17,586 bases of DNA from an uncultured Eubacterium sp. (GTDB lineage Bacteria; Bacillota; Clostridia; Oscillospirales; Acutalibacteraceae). The DNA is taken from NCBI GenBank assembly GCA_900542875.1, contig UQPH01000029.1, positions 1-17,586 of the forward strand, written 5' to 3'. Every line of letters begins with the position of its first letter. Position 1 is the first letter of the stretch. The position numbers and the translations under genes are program-made. The notes beneath the pieces are model-generated. The model made no database searches and was not told the origin of the DNA. It saw only the letters and a program-made list of their open reading frames with translations. This document shows, piece by piece, positions 7,441-13,368 of this stretch.

Positions 7441-7785
7441 ATGAAAGCAAGATTACCAAAGGGAATGGGCGGCGGTCCGCAGAATATGCAGGCTATGCTT
7501 AAACAGGCTCAAAAAATGCAGGAGGACATTGAGGCTAAGAAAAATGAACTCGAGGCTAAGGAATATGTTGTTACCTCCGGCGGAGGAATGGTAGAGATTA
7601 CCATGACCGGTAAGCATGAGGTTAAGGCTATCGGTATCAATCCCGAGGTTGTAGACCCCGAAGATGTGGAAATGCTTGAGGATATGCTTGTTGCTGCTCT
7701 TAATGAGGCAACTCGTCAGATTGACGAGGAGGCTGAAAGAGAACTTGACAGCGTGACAGGCGGTCTTAATATCCCCGGACTTTAA
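7441..7785 (+). CDS. ybaB: YbaB/EbfC family nucleoid-associated protein
   Basis: The 114-residue product has the family layout: a Gly/Met-rich start, a long N-terminal helix (QAMLKQAQKMQEDIEAKKNE), the central VTSGGGMVEITMTGKHEVKAI strand region in two parts, and an acidic C-terminal helix. YbaB proteins are small dimeric DNA-binding proteins that coat the nucleoid; their conserved place between dnaX and recR suggests a link to repair or replication. AAAGGAG lies 7 bases before the ATG and overlaps the dnaX stop, so translation is probably coupled. The length is normal for the family. Confidence 0.95.
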   Translation: MKARLPKGMGGGPQNMQAMLKQAQKMQEDIEAKKNELEAKEYVVTSGGGMVEITMTGKHEVKAIGINPEVVDPEDVEMLEDMLVAALNEATRQIDEEAERELDSVTGGLNIPGL

Positions 7786-7800
7786 GGAGCAACTGACAGT

Positions 7801-8400
7801 ATGGCATATAATTTGGCACCGCTTCAAAATTTAATAGATAAGTTTGAGCGTATGCAGGGAATCGGGCATAAAACCGCTCAGCGTATGGCGTTTTATGTTC
7901 TGGGTTTGTCCGATGCCGACGCTCGCAGTTTTGCGCAGGCGATTATAGACGCACATACTAAGATTAAGCAGTGTAAGATTTGCTGTGACCTTGCGGATGA
8001 TGATTTGTGCCCTATCTGTAAGTCGGATAATAGGGATAAAAGCGTGATTTGCGTGGTTGAGGACCCGAGAGACGTTGCCGCCATTGAGCGAACCCACGAG
8101 TACAACGGTACTTATCATGTGCTCCACGGAGCAATTTCGCCGATGGATAATATCGGACCCGACCAGATAAGAATTAAAGAACTGCTTGCAAGACTCGGCG
8201 ACGGAACGGTTGACGAGGTGATTATGGCGACAAACCCGACCGTTGAGGGCGAGGCGACCGCTATGTATATTTCCCGACTTCTTAAACCTATGGGCATTAC
8301 TGTGAGCAGGCTTGCCTACGGAGTTCCTGTCGGCGCAGATTTGGAATATGCGGATGAGGTTACTCTCTCCCGTGCCATCGAGGGCAGAAGCCTTATTTGA
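7801..8400 (+). CDS. recR: Recombination mediator protein RecR
   Basis: RecR works with RecO (and RecF) to load RecA on single-stranded gaps during recombinational repair. The 199 residues show the helix-hairpin-helix MQGIGHKTAQRMA (18-30), a zinc finger with Cys58, Cys61, Cys70 and Cys73, and a Toprim domain beginning VICVVEDPRDVAAIE, with the acidic residues and HGAISPMDNIGP that mark the family. The C-terminal part (RLAYGVPVGADLEYADEVTL) matches the RecR end, so the gene is complete. AAGGAG lies 11 bases before the ATG and overlaps the ybaB stop, consistent with one operon. Confidence 0.97.
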   Translation: MAYNLAPLQNLIDKFERMQGIGHKTAQRMAFYVLGLSDADARSFAQAIIDAHTKIKQCKICCDLADDDLCPICKSDNRDKSVICVVEDPRDVAAIERTHEYNGTYHVLHGAISPMDNIGPDQIRIKELLARLGDGTVDEVIMATNPTVEGEATAMYISRLLKPMGITVSRLAYGVPVGADLEYADEVTLSRAIEGRSLI

Positions 8401-8432
8401 TTTTTGAATTATGACCGAAAGGAGTGATAGAC

Positions 8433-8891
8433 TTGAGTGAAAATATCATACAGATTGCAAATAACAAAAAAGCCTATCACGACTATTTTGTTATTGAAAA
8501 ATACGAGGCAGGGCTTGAACTTTTCGGAACGGAGATTAAATCAATTCGTGCCGGTAGGGTCAATTTGAAGGATAGCTTTTGCTCGGTTGATGACGGCGAG
8601 ATGTATGCTATCGGTATGCATATTTCGCCTTATGAGATGGGAAACAGATTTAACCGTGACCCTATGCGAAAGAAAAAATTGCTTTTGCATAAAAGGGAAA
8701 TTATGAAACTTTTCGGCGAGAGTCAGCAGCAAGGTCTGTCGATAATTCCGCTGTCGCTTTATATTAAAAACGGCAGAGCAAAACTTGAAATCGGGCTTTG
8801 TAAAGGTAAAAAACTTTACGATAAGCGTGCGGTACAGGCAAAAAAGGACTCCGACCGTGCTATCGAGCGTGCAATGAAGGGCAATTATTGA
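8433..8891 (+). CDS. smpB: SsrA-binding protein SmpB
   Basis: SmpB binds tmRNA and guides it into stalled ribosomes in trans-translation. The 152-residue product has NKKAYHDYFVIEKYEAGLEL, then GTEIKSIRAGRVNLKDSF and the C-terminal basic tail KGKKLYDKR, all family marks. The start is taken as TTG 8433, because AAAGGAG (8418-8424) lies 8 bases upstream and the protein then begins MSENIIQIANNKKAYH. A GTG at 8424 lies within that ribosome binding site and is unlikely. The stop overlaps the next start (TGATG). The gene is 32 bases after recR and upstream of ssrA, its functional partner, with one gene in between. Confidence 0.96.
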   Translation: MSENIIQIANNKKAYHDYFVIEKYEAGLELFGTEIKSIRAGRVNLKDSFCSVDDGEMYAIGMHISPYEMGNRFNRDPMRKKKLLLHKREIMKLFGESQQQGLSIIPLSLYIKNGRAKLEIGLCKGKKLYDKRAVQAKKDSDRAIERAMKGNY

Positions 8892-9487
8892 TGAAACTTA
8901 CCTGCGTTCAGTGCGGCAAAAAGTTTGAACTTACGCACGGCGAGATTGATTTTTATCGTTCTAAGGGGTTGGATTTGCCGAAAAGGTGCAAGGATTGCAG
9001 AAACAAAAACAGCAAAAAATATGTTGTGACGCAAAAAGAGAAAAGACCGATCAGCCTTGTTGCGGCAGCATTGTTTTTTGCGTTTGGCGTTGTCGGCGTG
9101 ATTTTGGGCGTTTATGAGTACGGAGCGATTTCTTATTTTTGTGCGATTGCTTTATTCTTTTTATCGTTGTTTTTTTATTTAAGAAGAAATAAAACCGTAC
9201 AATATGATTTATCTTTCGGCGATAAATATACATATAAATTTTATGATGCGAATACATTTCTTGAGCATTATAAAAAGCACGGCAGTGATGTCGGGTGCAG
9301 AAGTATTGAGGATTATCTCAAAGCGGCAAACAGGGTAATTTGTGATAAAAATTCGTTGCATAAGACCTTGCCCGACGGGGATAAAATATATTATAATAAG
9401 AAAAACGGCGATTATGTCGTTGTGTCACATTCGGGCTATATTCGTACCTATTATAAAACGAGATACAGCCATTTCTTGAACCAATGA
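8891..9487 (+). CDS. Zinc-ribbon membrane protein with toxin-nuclease-like C-terminal domain
   Basis: The 198-residue product starts at ATG 8891, overlapping the smpB stop, so it is probably translationally coupled. Residues 1-40 form a zinc ribbon of the CxxC...CxxC type (Cys5, Cys8, Cys33, Cys36, with LPKRCKDCR). Two transmembrane segments lie at about 54-74 and 78-97. The C-terminal part (about 110-198) reads like a small nuclease domain: His126-x3-His130-Gly, then DYLKAANRVI, GDKIYYNKKNGDYVVVS and GYIRTYYK. I compare this pattern with the BECR-type RNase domains of polymorphic toxins; that is pattern memory, not a search. No immunity gene can be named. The short interior loop means both ends face the same side of the membrane, probably the cytoplasm. 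Function unknown. Confidence 0.8.
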   Translation: MKLTCVQCGKKFELTHGEIDFYRSKGLDLPKRCKDCRNKNSKKYVVTQKEKRPISLVAAALFFAFGVVGVILGVYEYGAISYFCAIALFFLSLFFYLRRNKTVQYDLSFGDKYTYKFYDANTFLEHYKKHGSDVGCRSIEDYLKAANRVICDKNSLHKTLPDGDKIYYNKKNGDYVVVSHSGYIRTYYKTRYSHFLNQ

Positions 9488-9501
9488 GCCGTAATGCGGC
9501 T
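9487..9501 (+). other. Small hairpin between the membrane-protein gene and ssrA
   Basis: AGCCG (9487-9491) pairs with CGGCT (9497-9501), followed by TTTATATAT, just before the tmRNA 5' end. It may act as a weak terminator or a processing signal. I found no separate well-spaced promoter for ssrA in the 100 bases before it. Confidence 0.3.
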
Positions 9502-9509
9502 TTATATAT

Positions 9510-9863
9510 GGGGATGAAAGGATTTCGACAGGGTTGGCGAGCCTTGATCAGCGAGTAGCGGAGTTGCACCGCTTAAAAAGTAACAACTTAAAAATTAACT
9601 GACAATAATAAATCAGTAGCTCTTGCTGCGTAATTAGCGGCTTGCGTTCTACCGAGAAGTGCCACGGCTTCGGATAGGGCGTCGACTCAGTGGCGAACAT
9701 GAACGAAAGAATGTCTCGACTTTCGTCAGGTATCAGAGAATACCGTAGCGCATAGGCTGACTGCCGCCGATGCGTGAGGGGATAACTTAAAAGACAGCCT
9801 ACACTCGTAGAGCCCTTGGTAAACTGATTTTGGACGCGGTTTCGATTACCGCCATCTCCACCA
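9510..9863 (+). ncRNA. ssrA: Transfer-messenger RNA (tmRNA)
   Basis: tmRNA rescues stalled ribosomes together with SmpB. The 5' end GGGGATG pairs with CATCTCC before the encoded ACCA, giving a 7-bp acceptor stem, and the conserved GGATTTCGACAGGG follows. The T arm is a 5-bp stem with the loop TTCGATT (9836-9852). The tag frame ends in codons for VALAA and TAA at 9631. Reading back to the pattern TAACT before GAC 9601 gives the tag DNNKSVALAA after the tRNA-borne alanine. The exact resume codon is inferred; AAA 9592 would be the earliest possible in frame, since TAA precedes it. The 354-base length is normal. Confidence 0.95.
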
Positions 9864-9865
9864 AA

Positions 9866-9894
9866 AAGCAATCACGAAAGTGGTTGCTTTTTTT
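9866..9894 (+). terminator. Rho-independent terminator of ssrA
   Basis: AAGCAATCAC (9866-9875), a GAAA tetraloop and GTGGTTGCTT (9880-9889) form a 10-bp stem with one T-G pair, followed by a run of T to 9894. It begins three bases after the tmRNA CCA end. Confidence 0.93.
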
Positions 9895-9899
9895 AATCA

Positions 9900-9916
9900 G
9901 CGGTAATCGAAACCGC
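9900..9916. repeat. Exact inverted copy of the tmRNA T arm
   Basis: These 17 bases are the exact reverse complement of the tmRNA T arm at 9836-9852. The two lie 47 bases apart with the ssrA terminator between them. The copy forms the left end of the first 240-bp repeat. Confidence 0.85.
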
Positions 9917-10006
9917 ATATAATCAAAATTTTTGCAACGCAAAATATTTTGGCATAAAATCACGAAACAATCGCACAGCAAAGCACCGAAGGGTGCATTG
10001 CGTAGT

Positions 10007-10030
10007 GCGGTTACCGCTATTTCCACTAAA
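10007..10030 (+). other. Degenerate copy of the ssrA 3' end (possible attachment site remnant), copy 1
   Basis: GCGG followed by TTACCGCTATTTCCACTAAA resembles the tmRNA end TTACCGCCATCTCCACCAAA, with TTTCGA missing after GCGG. A copy of a tmRNA 3' end downstream of ssrA is what site-specific integration at ssrA leaves behind. Confidence 0.5.
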
Positions 10031-10056
10031 AAAAGACACCGTGCAGGTGTCTTTTT
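10028..10056 (+). terminator. Terminator-like hairpin in repeat copy 1
   Basis: AAAAAGACACC (10030-10040), loop GTGCA, then GGTGTCTTTTT (10046-10056): a perfect stem with A and T runs on either side, so it could stop transcription on both strands. Confidence 0.7.
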
Positions 10057-10078
10057 CTTTTACCATAAATCCTTTTAA

Positions 10079-10137
10079 GGAACGGTTCCTAGGTTAATGA
10101 ATTTTCACATTAACACAGAGAACCGTCCCCTTGTGTT
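10079..10137. repeat. REP-like hairpin repeat, copy 1
   Basis: ACGGTTC (10082-10088) pairs with GAACCGT (10120-10126), enclosing GTTAATG (10093-10099) with CATTAAC (10108-10114). A competing stem joins AACACA (10112-10117) and TGTGTT (10132-10137). I recall GGGACGGTTC...TGTGTT sequences as scattered repeats in Firmicutes linked to Y1/REP-type transposases; that is memory only. Confidence 0.6.
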
Positions 10138-10145
10138 TTCAAAGT

Positions 10146-10505
10146 ATGCATTTTGCACAACCGATACAGCCGCCTAAAAAGAAAGTTGATATGCTTAAAT
10201 TGTTGCAGCTTATAAGCAACACAATCGGCTTTGTTTCGGGTATATTGTCTATAATTTTTGGCACTAAAATTAAAAATTATAATAACACTTACTTAGCAAG
10301 ATATGTTTCATTATTTAATTATGGTGGTGCAGCTTATACAGGTATTCAAAATGCGGCAGCTGATACAGGTAATAATGTAAAAGTAGTGTATCAGCTTATT
10401 CAAAACAGCGCTATGTTTCTGCTTATAACCATCGGCTTGATAGCAATTTCCGCATTTTTTAGTAAGCTTATCAAAGCAGTTATGGATTTTAAGAGCAGCG
10501 AATAA
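10146..10505 (+). pseudogene. Small membrane protein, probably the C-terminal remnant of a longer gene
   Basis: From ATG 10146 the product has 119 residues: a proline/lysine-rich linker (QPIQPPKKK), one membrane segment near LISNTIGFVSGILSIIF, the stretch YVSLFNYGGAAYTGIQNAAADTGNNV, and a second membrane segment MFLLITIGLIAISAFF. No ribosome binding site precedes 10146 or the alternative ATG at 10191. The reading frame runs back into the repeat at 10131. The linker start looks like the middle of a protein; I suspect a lost N-terminal zinc-ribbon part, which is inference. It could still be expressed. Function unknown. Confidence 0.5.
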
Positions 10506-10508
10506 GCC

Positions 10509-11036
10509 TTATATCCCGTAGCTTGAGGTAATCGGGTCTTTAAAAAGCGGGATTAGCGGCGGAGCAAAGGTGAAAAGTATAAATATTGCACTCATAATTA
10601 TAAACAAAATTATGGCTGCTATGTTTACTCCTTTGCCCTGCATTTTTTCACTTTTGATTAAAAGATAATCAATCAAAAATGCGATAAATACGCCAACAAA
10701 AAATGAAAGAATATTGAGCCAATCGATATTTTTGCCCACTATTCCCGTGTAGGTGTAGAAAAATGAAAGCGTGGCTGCCATTCCGACAAATACACCGATA
10801 AATTTGGCAGGCAAAAGATTTTTTGTACCCTTCATAATAACGGCTTGTATAACAGTCCATATTAAATATGGAAAGAAAATTAATTTTAAATGCTCCCAAG
10901 GGCTTTCATTAATCGGGCAGAATAATGCCACAATAACGCTTTTGTTTGTCAATTCATATACAAAATGCGCAAGCGTGCCGATAATGCTTACAAAAATGAA
11001 GCCGATAATATCATATTTTAATAATTTTTTGCTCAT
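10509..11036 (-). CDS. DUF6512-like integral membrane protein
   Basis: The 175-residue product begins MSKKLLKYDIIGF and has about five hydrophobic helices. It carries the motif CPINESPWEHLKLIFFP (about 40-56), which I associate with the DUF6512 family of small membrane proteins. Biochemical function is unknown. A GGGTGA ribosome binding site lies a few bases before the ATG at 11036. It faces the truncated gene at 10146-10505, with only 3 bases between their stops, and lies between the two 240-bp repeats. No terminator is evident between the converging genes. The DNA is more AT-rich than the housekeeping genes, consistent with acquired DNA. Confidence 0.75.
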   Translation of the reverse strand: MSKKLLKYDIIGFIFVSIIGTLAHFVYELTNKSVIVALFCPINESPWEHLKLIFFPYLIWTVIQAVIMKGTKNLLPAKFIGVFVGMAATLSFFYTYTGIVGKNIDWLNILSFFVGVFIAFLIDYLLIKSEKMQGKGVNIAAIILFIIMSAIFILFTFAPPLIPLFKDPITSSYGI

Positions 11037-11080
11037 TTTATCACCCGATTTATTATATGTTATAAGTATATTAATTATAA

Positions 11081-11362
11081 ATTGAAATATTTGCTCACTT
11101 CAGCTTTGAAAATGATGAAGTGAAAAACATTGAGATTGTCGGCACAGCAAGGCTTGTTCAGCGTGAATATGAAGAAAAGCTTATTATGACAATCACTTTG
11201 CGCTATTTCAGAAAAATATTTTATCCTTTACCTTTAAGAATTGCTCTTGCTTATATTAAATCTATAAAATATATATTAAAGGCATTGAAGTCGTTTGCCA
11301 AAGGACAGCTGAACGTTTCGGTTCTTGATGCTGTGGCAATTGCAGTTTCGCTTATAAGAGGT
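11081..11362 (+). pseudogene. Fragment of a heavy-metal P-type ATPase, N-terminal membrane region
   Basis: The frame is open from 11081 to a stop at 11378-11380 and lacks a convincing start. The translated stretch NDEVKNIEIVG, then KIFYPLPLRIALAYIKSI, LKALKSFAKGQLNVSVLDAVAIAVSLIRGN, resembles the region before and into the first membrane helices of heavy-metal-transporting P-type ATPases. Everything after, including the phosphorylation DKTGT motif and the ATP-binding domain, is absent. The similarity ends where the second 240-bp repeat begins (about 11360), so the gene was probably cut there. It is too short to act as a pump. Confidence 0.65.
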
Positions 11363-11465
11363 AATCGAAAGTGCATATAATCAAAATTTTTGCAACGCAA
11401 AATATTTTGGCATAAAAACACGAAACAATCGCACAGCGAAGCACACGAAGGGTGCATTGCGTAGT

Positions 11466-11490
11466 GCGGTTACCGCCATATCCACCAAAA
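11466..11490 (+). other. Degenerate copy of the ssrA 3' end, copy 2
   Basis: TTACCGCCATATCCACCAAAA differs from the tmRNA end TTACCGCCATCTCCACCAAAA at one base. It is preceded by GCGG, with the TTTCGA of the T loop missing. No tRNA-like fold extends upstream, so this is a duplicated end rather than a gene. Confidence 0.55.
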
Positions 11491-11515
11491 AAAAGACACC
11501 GTGCAGGTGCCTTTT
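11490..11515 (+). terminator. Terminator-like hairpin in repeat copy 2
   Basis: GACACC (11495-11500), loop GTGCA and GGTGCC (11506-11511), followed by CTTTTC. One A-C mismatch makes it weaker than its counterpart at 10028-10056. Confidence 0.45.
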
Positions 11516-11538
11516 CATTTTACCATAAATCCTTTTAC

Positions 11539-11598
11539 GGAATGGTTCCTAAATTAATGTAATTTCACATCAACACGGAGGAACCGTCCCTTTGTGTT
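11539..11598. repeat. REP-like hairpin repeat, copy 2
   Basis: Counterpart of 10079-10137. ATGGTTC pairs with GAACCGT through one G-T pair, and TTAATG with CATCAA with one mismatch. It ends at the stop of the minus-strand gene at 11601. Confidence 0.55.
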
Positions 11599-11600
11599 TT

Positions 11601-12065
11601 TTATTGTTTGTTTCCCAATCTTATAAATAATATTTTGCAAAATATTTCAAGCAGAAAAACCGCTACTGTAACGCCTGCATAAAGCACAGTGCTTTGGATA
11701 AACAAATATTGTTCTATAAGCTGGCTTATAGGAAACAAAGAACATACCAAACCTTGAATATACAAATCAACCATTGAAGCCGACGCATAATAGATTGAAC
11801 TAAATAAAATCAACAAAATCCCTGTTAGCACCGAAATAACTATAAATGGTACAAATTGTTTGAATTGTATTTTTTCCAATAGTGTTCCGACAAAGTAAAA
11901 ATAAATCGGAAGCAATAATAATTGAAGCACTAAAATAACATATGTTGAAATATATCCGATTTGAGCATGTTCAAACGATATAATATTTACAGTATAACAA
12001 ACTACATTAAATAACAAAGTATATGCAATTAATGAAAATGTTAATTTTAATTTTTCAGATAACAT
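11601..12065 (-). CDS. Integral membrane protein of unknown function
   Basis: The product has 154 residues if started at the ATG at 12065, which has GGAGGT (12073-12078 on the plus strand as ACCTCC) 7 bases upstream. A further in-frame ATG at 12086 overlaps no ribosome binding site. It begins MLSEKLKLTFSLIAY and has about four to five hydrophobic helices, including YVILVLQLLLLPIYFYFVG and FVPFIVISVLTGILLILF. I do not recognise a family. The gene sits between hairpin repeat copy 2 and copy 3. Its DNA is strongly AT-rich, unlike dnaX or nifJ, which suggests acquisition. Confidence 0.7.
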   Translation of the reverse strand: MLSEKLKLTFSLIAYTLLFNVVCYTVNIISFEHAQIGYISTYVILVLQLLLLPIYFYFVGTLLEKIQFKQFVPFIVISVLTGILLILFSSIYYASASMVDLYIQGLVCSLFPISQLIEQYLFIQSTVLYAGVTVAVFLLEIFCKILFIRLGNKQ

Positions 12066-12103
12066 TCTATACACCTCCACAATCATTTAACCCGATATAA
12101 TCC

Positions 12104-12131
12104 AAACACAGAGGAACCGTCCCTTGTGTTT
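12104..12131. repeat. REP-like hairpin repeat, partial copy 3
   Basis: AAACACA (12104-12110) pairs with TGTGTTT (12125-12131) around GAGGAACCGTCCCT. Only the right-hand part of the longer repeat is present. It lies in the 46 bases between two minus-strand genes, two bases from the stop of the upstream one. Confidence 0.6.
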
Positions 12132-12132
12132 C

Positions 12133-12762
12133 TCAATTCATCAGTTTCTTTATAAACCTTTTACTCTTATAAATCGTTTTTACAGTGCAAAAAATCAGCA
12201 GAACAAAAAAAATAATTGTAGCCATAATTAAGCCTAAATTTTTATATTTCAGCGTTAATATAAGCGTTATGATTGTAATTATAATCGGGAAAATCAAAAG
12301 AATTATAAATGATTCAATGAATTTTATATACTCGTATCTTAAATCATCATAAGTATATTTAACTGTTCCTTCAATTTTTTCATCGTTTATTTTTACAGCA
12401 TATGCCTGCATTGCATTATCAGAATCAAGTATAAAAATTTCATTATCTCCATTGACTGTTAATTCAAATTCAACAGGTAATTTTATTGATTTTTCTATTG
12501 ATTCAAATTCCATAACATTAAGAAGCCATAAAGGAATTGAAATTAATGTAGCAGTAATGATTCCGAAAATTTTATACAGCCAAGATATCTTTGTGCGCTT
12601 TTCTCTTATACTTAAAACTATACTGCCGTTTTTAGTAACTATGCTTACACTTTCTCCTGCGGCAATACTTAATGTATAGGCTTTGTCAACCGATACTTCT
12701 ATGTCGGTTTCTGTGCTGTTGGTAATTATTGACTTTACAGAATCATAGATTAAATGTTCCAT
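12133..12762 (-). CDS. Membrane protein of unknown function
   Basis: The 209-residue product begins MEHLIYDSVKSIITNS. It has a beta-rich N-terminal part with KAYTLSIAAGESVSIVTKNGSIVLSIRE, a membrane helix (about 64-84), a second beta-rich part (KLPVEFELTVNGDNEIFILD) and two closely spaced helices (about 150-195) before a Lys-rich end. The ribosome binding site is weak (GTGAAAT a few bases before the ATG). A -10-like TATAAT lies upstream on the minus strand with no good -35. I do not recognise a family. The layout would put the middle beta domain on the opposite membrane face from the two ends. It is strongly AT-rich and belongs to the accessory block. Confidence 0.65.
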   Translation of the reverse strand: MEHLIYDSVKSIITNSTETDIEVSVDKAYTLSIAAGESVSIVTKNGSIVLSIREKRTKISWLYKIFGIITATLISIPLWLLNVMEFESIEKSIKLPVEFELTVNGDNEIFILDSDNAMQAYAVKINDEKIEGTVKYTYDDLRYEYIKFIESFIILLIFPIIITIITLILTLKYKNLGLIMATIIFFVLLIFCTVKTIYKSKRFIKKLMN

Positions 12763-13020
12763 TTTATTTCACAACTTTTAATATCATTATAGTTTAACAT
12801 AATTATAATATATTTTAGGATTAAAAGCAAATAAAGATTTTGCAGGATAATGTCTGTATATTTGCAAATAATCATCACATAATACAACGCTCTTAAAAGA
12901 AGCCTCATATTTTAACCGCCAAAATACACCAAAACAGACTTTTATTTCAACTTCAAAGATAACGCTAAAAACCTGACATTATAAGAATTAAATACTGTTC
13001 GGATTATTTATTTTTTGCAA
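12763..13020. other. AT-rich intergenic stretch without a recognised gene
   Basis: Between the membrane-protein gene and the tRNA-Pro terminator I see no open frame with a ribosome binding site, no RNA gene and no clear repeat. It may hold the promoter of the minus-strand gene at 12762 in its first 60 bases. Confidence 0.5.
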
Positions 13021-13050
13021 AGAAAAAAGAACTCAAAATTAATTTGAGTT
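13021..13050 (-). terminator. Terminator of tRNA-Pro
   Basis: AACTCAAA (13030-13037) pairs with TTTGAGTT (13043-13050). On the minus strand the stem is followed by CTTTTTTCTTT, a good T run, just after the tRNA 3' end. Confidence 0.85.
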
Positions 13051-13059
13051 CCTGAAAAA

Positions 13060-13137
13060 TGGTCGAGGTGACAGGACTTGAACCTGCGGCATCCTGCTCC
13101 CAAAGCAGGCACTCTAGCCAAACTGAGTTACACCTCG
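13060..13137 (-). tRNA. tRNA-Pro, anticodon TGG
   Basis: On the minus strand CGAGGTG (from 13137) pairs with CACCTCG (ending 13064), followed by A and an encoded CCA (13062-13060). The anticodon stem CCTGC/GCAGG encloses the loop TTTGGGA, giving anticodon TGG. The T loop is GTTCAAGTC-like, with a stem of CAGG/CCTG. The length of 78 bases with CCA is normal. Confidence 0.95.
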
Positions 13138-13145
13138 ATATATGT

Positions 13146-13170
13146 AAAACTCCCGTAGGAGTGTTACCGA
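13146..13170 (-). other. Leader hairpin upstream of tRNA-Pro
   Basis: On the minus strand GTAACACTCC can pair with GGAGTTTTAC over TACG, with one mismatch, within the roughly 60-base leader between the promoter and the tRNA. It may help 5' processing or attenuate transcription; its role is unknown. Confidence 0.3.
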
Positions 13171-13202
13171 TATTTCTTTTACGCATTTACCAATGCTTGA
13201 AA

Positions 13203-13231
13203 ATTATATAACAAAGTACCGAGTTTGTCAA
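13203..13231 (-). promoter_or_regulatory. Consensus promoter of tRNA-Pro
   Basis: On the minus strand, a perfect TTGACA (13231-13226), a 17-base spacer and a perfect TATAAT (13208-13203). This is the strongest promoter match in the window and fits a stable-RNA gene. Confidence 0.9.
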
Positions 13232-13301
13232 GGACTTTTTCAACTTTTAAGATTAAATCGGGGTTATTCTTATTGTGCATATGAGGTATATGTATGAAGT
13301 C

Positions 13302-13330
13302 TTGAAATTTTGTTTGAGGTGATATATTAT
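13302..13330 (+). promoter_or_regulatory. Promoter of the alcohol dehydrogenase gene
   Basis: TTGAAA (13302-13307), a 17-base spacer and TATTAT (13325-13330), about 40 bases before the ATG at 13369. Confidence 0.6.
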
Positions 13331-13368
13331 AAAAGAGACAAAATAAGTTTTGGGAGGGATTAAACTAT

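Larger units (their letters stand above)
9902..10139. repeat. 240-bp direct repeat, copy 1
   Basis: This stretch matches 11360-11600 along nearly its whole length, differing at roughly one base in ten by eye. In order it holds an inverted T-arm-like left end, an AT-rich middle, an imperfect direct copy of the ssrA 3' end (10007-10030), a terminator-like hairpin (10028-10056) and a larger hairpin (10079-10137). The left end and the site near 10007-10019 are inverted copies of each other apart from a 6-base gap. No transposase is encoded. It may be a non-autonomous element or the remains of integration at ssrA. Confidence 0.85.
11360..11600. repeat. 240-bp direct repeat, copy 2
   Basis: Second copy of 9902-10139, in the same orientation and with the same internal order. 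Its ssrA-3'-like site is closer to the real tmRNA end than that of copy 1, while its left inverted end is more degenerate (GGTAATCGAAAGTGC). The two copies enclose about 1.2 kb holding the truncated membrane gene, the DUF6512-like gene and the ATPase fragment. Confidence 0.85.

Noticed and set aside
9548..10026. Two minus-strand open frames over ssrA and the first repeat
   Set aside because: They are antisense to tmRNA and to the repeat. Such frames are common misannotations over RNA genes.
9864..12800. CRISPR array or complete prophage in the repeat-rich region
   Set aside because: There are only two long repeats and three hairpin copies, spaced by genes rather than by uniform spacers, and no cas, integrase or phage structural gene is present.
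13004..13186. Minus-strand 60-residue open frame over tRNA-Pro
   Set aside because: It reads straight through the tRNA gene and its terminator, with no ribosome binding site.
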